DNA of 64,000 nt from Sclerurus mexicanus (taxonomy: Eukaryota > Chordata > Aves > Passeriformes > Furnariidae). Within the stretch, counting starts at the first letter, position 1; every line of letters begins with the position of its first letter. Shown one piece after another: positions 59,328 through 64,000 of this stretch. Below the pieces are notes generated by a model, which made no database searches, was not told where the DNA came from, and saw nothing but the letters and a program-made list of their open reading frames with translations. The DNA lies in NCBI GenBank assembly GCA_013396755.1, contig VWZF01002486.1:124001-188000 (forward strand), given 5' to 3'. Made by a program: the position numbers and the translations under genes.

Positions 59328-59728
59328 GTCTGGCACGACCTTCGGTCCCCCTGCAGCTGCAGCCCGAGCTGCCTGCACTGAATATACTCAAGAGCAGCAG
59401 CAGAGAGGTGAGTGAGTTTGCCACCTTGCAGAGCACAGCATACTTGGTGATGTTCAGTCTGGTTACATCAACTCGGCTGAGAATGCTAATCAGCAACAGG
59501 GCTTGGCTCAGAGTGGCATCGATGCATTGATATCTATATATAAATGGATAAATTACATTACTTACAATTAAAAGTCAATTAAAAGCCTTGGGAGCCAAAT
59601 CACACCCCATCAGCAAAGGAGAGCCAGTTCAAGGAACAGTGTCAGACCAGCATGTGGTGTGGACATCTGCATCCAGCTGGGACCACACTGGCATTGTGCT
59701 GCAGAAGTCATGGAATCATGGAATGGTT
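58753..59728. repeat. 977-bp direct duplication, copy 1
   Basis: 976 bases that reappear at 59730-60705 with one difference noticed (T at 58800, G at 59777). The segment includes part of the minisatellite, a unique stretch (59328-59700) and the first bases of a reverse CR1 end ('gaatggtt'). It stops at a single N at 59729. Confidence 0.95.
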
Positions 59729-59729
59729 N
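59729..59729. other. Single N at the duplication junction
   Basis: The one unknown base stands exactly where copy 1 of the 977-bp duplication ends and copy 2 begins. Another isolated N at 58746 lies just before copy 1. Such single Ns often mark contig joins or unresolved bases. Confidence 1.
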
Positions 59730-60705
59730 GGCAGCGACATTCTGGGTCCAGGAGCCACTGAGTCCAGGAGTCACCTGGTGGTAACATTCTGGGTCCAGGA
59801 GCCACCCTGACAGTGACACTCAGGGTCCAGGAGCCACCCTGGCAGTGACACTGGCTCCAGGAGTCACCTGGCAGTGACATTCTGGGTCCTGGATATTCTC
59901 TAGTGGTAACACTGGGTCCATAAGCCACCCTGGTGGTGACACTCAGGGTCCAGGAGCCACCCTGGCAGTGACATTCTGGGTCCAGGAGCCACCTGGCAGT
60001 GACATTCTGGGTCCAGGAGCCACCCTAGCAGTGACACTCCAGGTCCAGAAGCCACCTGCCAGTGACACTGGTTCCAGGAGCCACCCTGGCAAGTGACACG
60101 CAGGGTCCAGGAGCCACCCTGGCAAGTGACACGCAGGGTCCAGGAGCCACCTGGCAGTGACACGCAGGGTCCAGGAGCCACTCTGGCAAGTGACACTCTG
60201 TCTGGTGGTGACACTCTGGGTCCTGGAGCCACCCTAGTGGTGACACTGGGTCCAGGAGCCACCTGGCAGTGACACTGTGTCCAGGAGCCACCCTGTCGGT
60301 GACTGTCTGGCACGACCTTCGGTCCCCCTGCAGCTGCAGCCCGAGCTGCCTGCACTGAATATACTCAAGAGCAGCAGCAGAGAGGTGAGTGAGTTTGCCA
60401 CCTTGCAGAGCACAGCATACTTGGTGATGTTCAGTCTGGTTACATCAACTCGGCTGAGAATGCTAATCAGCAACAGGGCTTGGCTCAGAGTGGCATCGAT
60501 GCATTGATATCTATATATAAATGGATAAATTACATTACTTACAATTAAAAGTCAATTAAAAGCCTTGGGAGCCAAATCACACCCCATCAGCAAAGGAGAG
60601 CCAGTTCAAGGAACAGTGTCAGACCAGCATGTGGTGTGGACATCTGCATCCAGCTGGGACCACACTGGCATTGTGCTGCAGAAGTCATGGAATCATGGAA
60701 TGGTT
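59730..60705. repeat. 977-bp direct duplication, copy 2
   Basis: Second copy, offset exactly 977 bp. Here the CR1 end continues past 'gaatggtt' as a normal element. Includes the minisatellite segment 59730-60304. Confidence 0.95.
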
Positions 60706-60856
60706 TGGGCTGGAAGGGACCTTAAAGACCATCCCATTCCAGCTCCCCTGCCATGGGCAGGGACACCTTGCACTAGCCCAGGTCGCTCAGAGCCCCATCC
60801 GACCCGGCCTTGGACACTTCCAGGGATAGGGCAGCCACAGCTTCTCTGGGCAACCG
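60689..60856 (-). mobile_element. CR1 LINE 3' fragment
   Basis: Reverse terminus 'catggaatggtttgggctgg', then 'cttggacacttccagggata' and 'acagcttctctgggcaacc'. The truncated twin at 59705-59728 is the start of this element in copy 1 of the duplication. Confidence 0.9.
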
Positions 60857-62045
60857 AGGAACTACTGCTGTTAAAACAGACAGTGTAACATAAGAAGCGA
60901 CTGGAAGTCATCCTTTTACCCTCAGAAAGCTGAAGTTTTATGGGTTACAGACAATGTGATTAACCAAAACGTCAGCTGGTCAGATAGCTGAGTGTATTTC
61001 CTTTAGCATTTCACAACCAGATGAAACAAATGCTATCTAAAAATCAGAAATTCTTCTGGGTTGCCCAGAGATCTGACCTAACTTTGCACCTGGTTTGTGC
61101 TTTACCACCAAACACGTTCCAAATGAAGACTAAAACATAATTTGTTTCATTTTATAGCAGTTTGAAACAGGTGCTAAATCAAATATTTAATGCAACGGTG
61201 GGTCTGTTTCATTCCCTTTTTATCTTCTTTTGGCAATGTGGAATTAACATCGTATTTCTGCAGTGCTTTTCCTCCACGGATTTCAGGACTGACATTTTCA
61301 AGGGGTGAGACCAGCCACTTGTCTCGCCTCTATAAATGAGCCAGTGCCAAATGACTCAGCCCTGACCTATTTTGATTGTATCACCAATAAGAACAACCAA
61401 GTTTTGCTACGATGAGAAGACCCCAGCTGTGTCTCGAGCATGTTTGGGAAGGACAAGAATCAAGCATGAGCCAACACTGTTAGCGTTTATATTCTTTTAA
61501 GTGCATGTTTTGATGCCAGTCCATTTGCAGAAATGACATCTCCTCAAGCAAAGTTTTAAAGTCTGAAGTTGCACAGTTTGGATTCATGAGAGAACAGCAA
61601 GCAAAGCCTGCAGCTTCTGACTTGCAGCCTCACGCTTTGACTACTACATCAGCAATCCCTTTTCCATTTGGTCTCTTACCTTTGCTTCTGTCTCCTTCAC
61701 CTTCATACCATGGGCACATATTTTCCTGAGAATTAACATTCTTATATTTCGTTTCTTCCTACTCAGAAATTCTTCTGATCTGCAGCAGCACATCGTGCTG
61801 GTGTATGTTCTTGAGTCTATTTTGTTAAATTGACCCATTGAAACAAAATGTTTATAAAGCACAACTACTACCATGAGCACAGAAGCTCACCAGATGAGGA
61901 GCAAGATTTCAAGGAAGTCATCCTAGGAAGGAAAAGCTTTTGTGAATCTGAAAATAAAGCATTTTTGAATGAGAATATTCTTTTCTAATAGAAATTTTAA
62001 ATTTCAGTAATGTTGACTATCTAGTAAATGCATCATCATATGGAG
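60857..62045. other. Unique sequence without recognised genes
   Basis: About 1.2 kb of AT-rich sequence between two CR1 copies. I see no exon, repeat or regulatory element that I can name. Confidence 0.6.
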
Positions 62046-62965
62046 CATAGAATAGTTTGGGTTGGAAGGGACATTAAAGATCATTCCAACCCATCCCAAC
62101 CCCCTGCTATGGGTGGGGACACCTTCCACTAGCCCAGGTCACTCAGAGCCCCATCCAACCTGGCCTTGGACACTCCCAGGGATGGGGCAGCCACAGCTTC
62201 TCTGCCCAACCTGTGCCAGGGCCTGCCCACCCTCACAGGGAAGGATTTCTTCCCAATATCCAATCTAACCCTGCTCCCTGTCAGTGTGAAGCCATTCCCC
62301 CTTGTCCTGTCACTCCAGCCCCTTAGAAATAGTCTCTCTCCACCTTCCCTGTGGGCTCCCTTCAGGCACTGCAAGGCCACAGTGAGGTCACCCCAAAGCC
62401 TTCCCTTCTCCAGGCTGAACAATGCCAGCTCTGCCAGCCTTTCCTCCCAGCAGAGCTGCTCCATCCCTCTGATCCCCTTGGTGTCCCTGCCCTGGCCTCG
62501 CTCCCACAGCTCCCTGTCCTTGCTGTGCTGGGACCCCAGGGCTGGGGGCAGCTCTGCAGGGGGGTCTCCCCAGAGGGGGCAGAGGGGCAGAATCCCCCCC
62601 TGCCCTGCTGCCCACGCTGCTTTGGGTGCAGCCCAGGGCACGGGGGGTTTTGGGATGGGGCATGTCCAGCCTCTCCCCCACCAGCACCCCCAAGTCCTTC
62701 TCCCAGGGCTGCTCCATCTGCTCATCCCCAGCCTGGATTGGTATGGAGGGTTGCCCCAACCCAGGTGCAGCACCTTTTACTCGGTCTGTAAAACCCCATG
62801 AGATTCCCCTGAGCTACTTCCCAAGCTTGTCCAGGTCCCTCTGGATGGTCTCATCCTTAATATGTCTCAGCCACACCAGTCAGCCTGGTGTGCTCTGCAG
62901 ACTTGCCGAAAGTGCCCTTCATCTGTGTCATTAATGAAGGTAATAAATAGCACTGGTCTGGTCTC
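62046..62965 (-). mobile_element. CR1 LINE 3' fragment, longest copy (about 900 bp)
   Basis: Reverse copy. The first 570 bp are nearly the same as 56412-56986. It then extends into ORF2 ('ctcccagggctgctccatct', 'ccaggtgcagcaccttttac', 'gtccaggtccctctggatgg', 'gcctggtgtgctctgcagac'). The coding strand is open for 214 codons (62773-62129) and encodes the C-terminal part of CR1 ORF2, with motifs DRTRGNGF and RLDIGKKSFPVR. It is 5'-truncated, with no catalytic reverse transcriptase core in the window. Confidence 0.93.
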
Positions 62966-63229
62966 CATGCAACAACAGCTGGCAATTAGGAACACAAAAA
63001 TTAAATCATCAGGGAATGCATCCCACTTGTCATCTGGGCTCCGATCTCGCTTCCTGCTCTTACAAGTAAACCAGCCCAGCAGAAGCCTAGAACGTCTCCC
63101 GATTTGTCCCTTCCCACTTCTCCCTGTCCCTGTGCGACACGTGTCCGAATGACCTGCTGCCGTGAAGAAATGCATCACCCAGCCAGATCGTACAGACACA
63201 TTGTGCTGTGGACAGCCCTCCAACGAGAC

Positions 63230-63545
63230 TGGAGAACACGGTTCTGCAGCGACCACGCGAGCCTCTTGCGGGGAAAAGTAACCCCGGGGAAGTTTCCCAA
63301 TGTTTTTAAGAGAGTTCCCGGTGTGACCCCCGGCGGCGCACGGGAAGCAGAGCCGCCCCCTCGGGACGGAGCAGGGGCTGTGGGTGCAGGATGCGCGGCA
63401 GGTGAAGGCGCACAGGTGAGCGCTGGGGATGCGCCGTTCCCGGGCCGGTGGCGCCACCTCGCGGCCACCCCGCGCTCCGCACCTTCCCGGCCCGCGGGAC
63501 TCGCCTCTCCCTGGGATCCCGAGCTATTCCTCGGCACCTGAACAT
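63230..63545. promoter_or_regulatory. GC-rich CpG block
   Basis: About 315 bp rich in CpG (for example 'ccccggcggcgcacggg', 'ttcccgggccggtggcgcca'). It has no clear gene attached. It could be an island or a distal element between TIGAR and CCND2. Confidence 0.4.
63451..63466 (-). promoter_or_regulatory. CTCF-like motif
   Basis: Read on the reverse strand: GGCCGCGAGGTGGCGC. It agrees with the core CCGCGNGGNGGCAG except at its last two positions. Located within the GC-rich block. Confidence 0.45.
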
Positions 63546-63726
63546 CGAGGAGAATCACGGCCGCCTCTGAGGCATTCCTGTTGCAAGCCCCTATAGCCGT
63601 AACACCTGTTCTTGGGAGGTTAAACAATACCGTCGGGGCACTCCAGGAAGGTTTTGTTGTGCATAAGAAGCAAATGCGAAGAAACTGAAATAAAAGGCTG
63701 CTCAGAGAAGCAAAGAAGTTGAACTT

Positions 63727-64000
63727 GGAATCATACAGTCATGGCGTATCCTGGGTTGGAAGGGATGAGGATCATGGAAGTCCAACTCCTGGTCCTGCAC
63801 AGGACACCCCAAAAATCCCACCATGTGCCTGAGATTGTCGTCCAAACGCTTCTTGAGCTCTGCCAGCCTTGGTGCTGTGCCCACTGCCCTGGGGAGCCTG
63901 TTCAGTGCCCGACCACCCTCTGGGGGTCTTCCCCTTTTCCTGATATCCAGCCTAACCCTCCCCCGGCACAGCTCCAGCTGTTCCCTCAGGTCTTGTCATG
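63727..64000 (-). mobile_element. CR1 LINE 3' fragment, cut by the window edge
   Basis: Reverse copy: 'atcctgggttggaagggatg', 'aggatcatggaagtccaact', 'ccaccatgtgcctgagattg', 'ctgccctggggagcctgttc'. It continues beyond 64000. Confidence 0.9.

Noticed and set aside
58540..60355. Frames of the type PGPRMSLPGWLLD
   Set aside because: Translation of the ~30-bp minisatellite; the matching pairs in the two places come from the 977-bp duplication.

Overview
This window is vertebrate nuclear DNA, almost certainly from a bird and probably a neoavian such as a songbird. Genes are split by GT-AG introns. The intergenic space is long. The dominant repeats are CR1 LINE 3' ends, recognisable by the core 'ggttggaagggacctt' or its reverse 'aaggtcccttccaacc' and by short terminal repeats such as 'attctgtg' or 'attctatg'. 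There is no prokaryotic, plasmid or phage content, no CRISPR array, and I recognised no rRNA or tRNA gene.

Three protein-coding genes can be rebuilt completely, each with in-frame exon junctions. FGF6 (+, exons 17803-18142, 19066-19169, 21060-21236; 206 aa) is a secreted heparin-binding FGF of the FGF4 subfamily. FGF23 (+, exons 36887-37115, 39044-39147, 39630-40067; 256 aa) is the endocrine phosphate-regulating FGF; its furin-type processing site RNTR|S and its Klotho-binding tail are present. TIGAR (-, six exons from 57137 down to 49872; 279 aa) is a histidine phosphatase that acts on fructose-2,6-bisphosphate and related phosphosugars. Order and relative orientation match the conserved vertebrate block CCND2-TIGAR-FGF23-FGF6-C12orf4, read here in reverse. 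I saw no exon of CCND2 or C12orf4.

Layout: 1-17.5 kb is intergenic, with CR1 fragments, a 168-bp GAAA tract and AT-rich stretches that could be regulatory. 17.5-21.2 kb is FGF6, with a TATA box at 17545. 21.2-36.8 kb is intergenic with more CR1. 36.8-42.8 kb is FGF23, with a TATA box at 36792 and a probable 2.7-kb 3' UTR ending at an AATAAA at 42811. 42.8-49.4 kb is intergenic or distal TIGAR 3' UTR. 49.4-57.1 kb is TIGAR. 57.1-64 kb is structurally disturbed: a CA/CAGGTGAG minisatellite starts about 24 bp upstream of the TIGAR ATG and runs into a 798-bp N gap; then come a GC-rich block, a ~30-bp minisatellite, a near-perfect 977-bp direct duplication joined at a single N (probably an assembly artefact), a long CR1 and a second GC-rich block with a CTCF-like motif.

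The three genes do not form one pathway. FGF6 is linked to muscle and regeneration signalling, FGF23 to phosphate and vitamin D endocrinology, and TIGAR to redirecting glycolytic flux. Their adjacency is an ancient synteny. I found no convincing undescribed system. The points most worth checking are the TIGAR promoter region and duplication, the composite FGF23 3' UTR, and the cysteine-free FGF23 tail with two D-P-H motifs.
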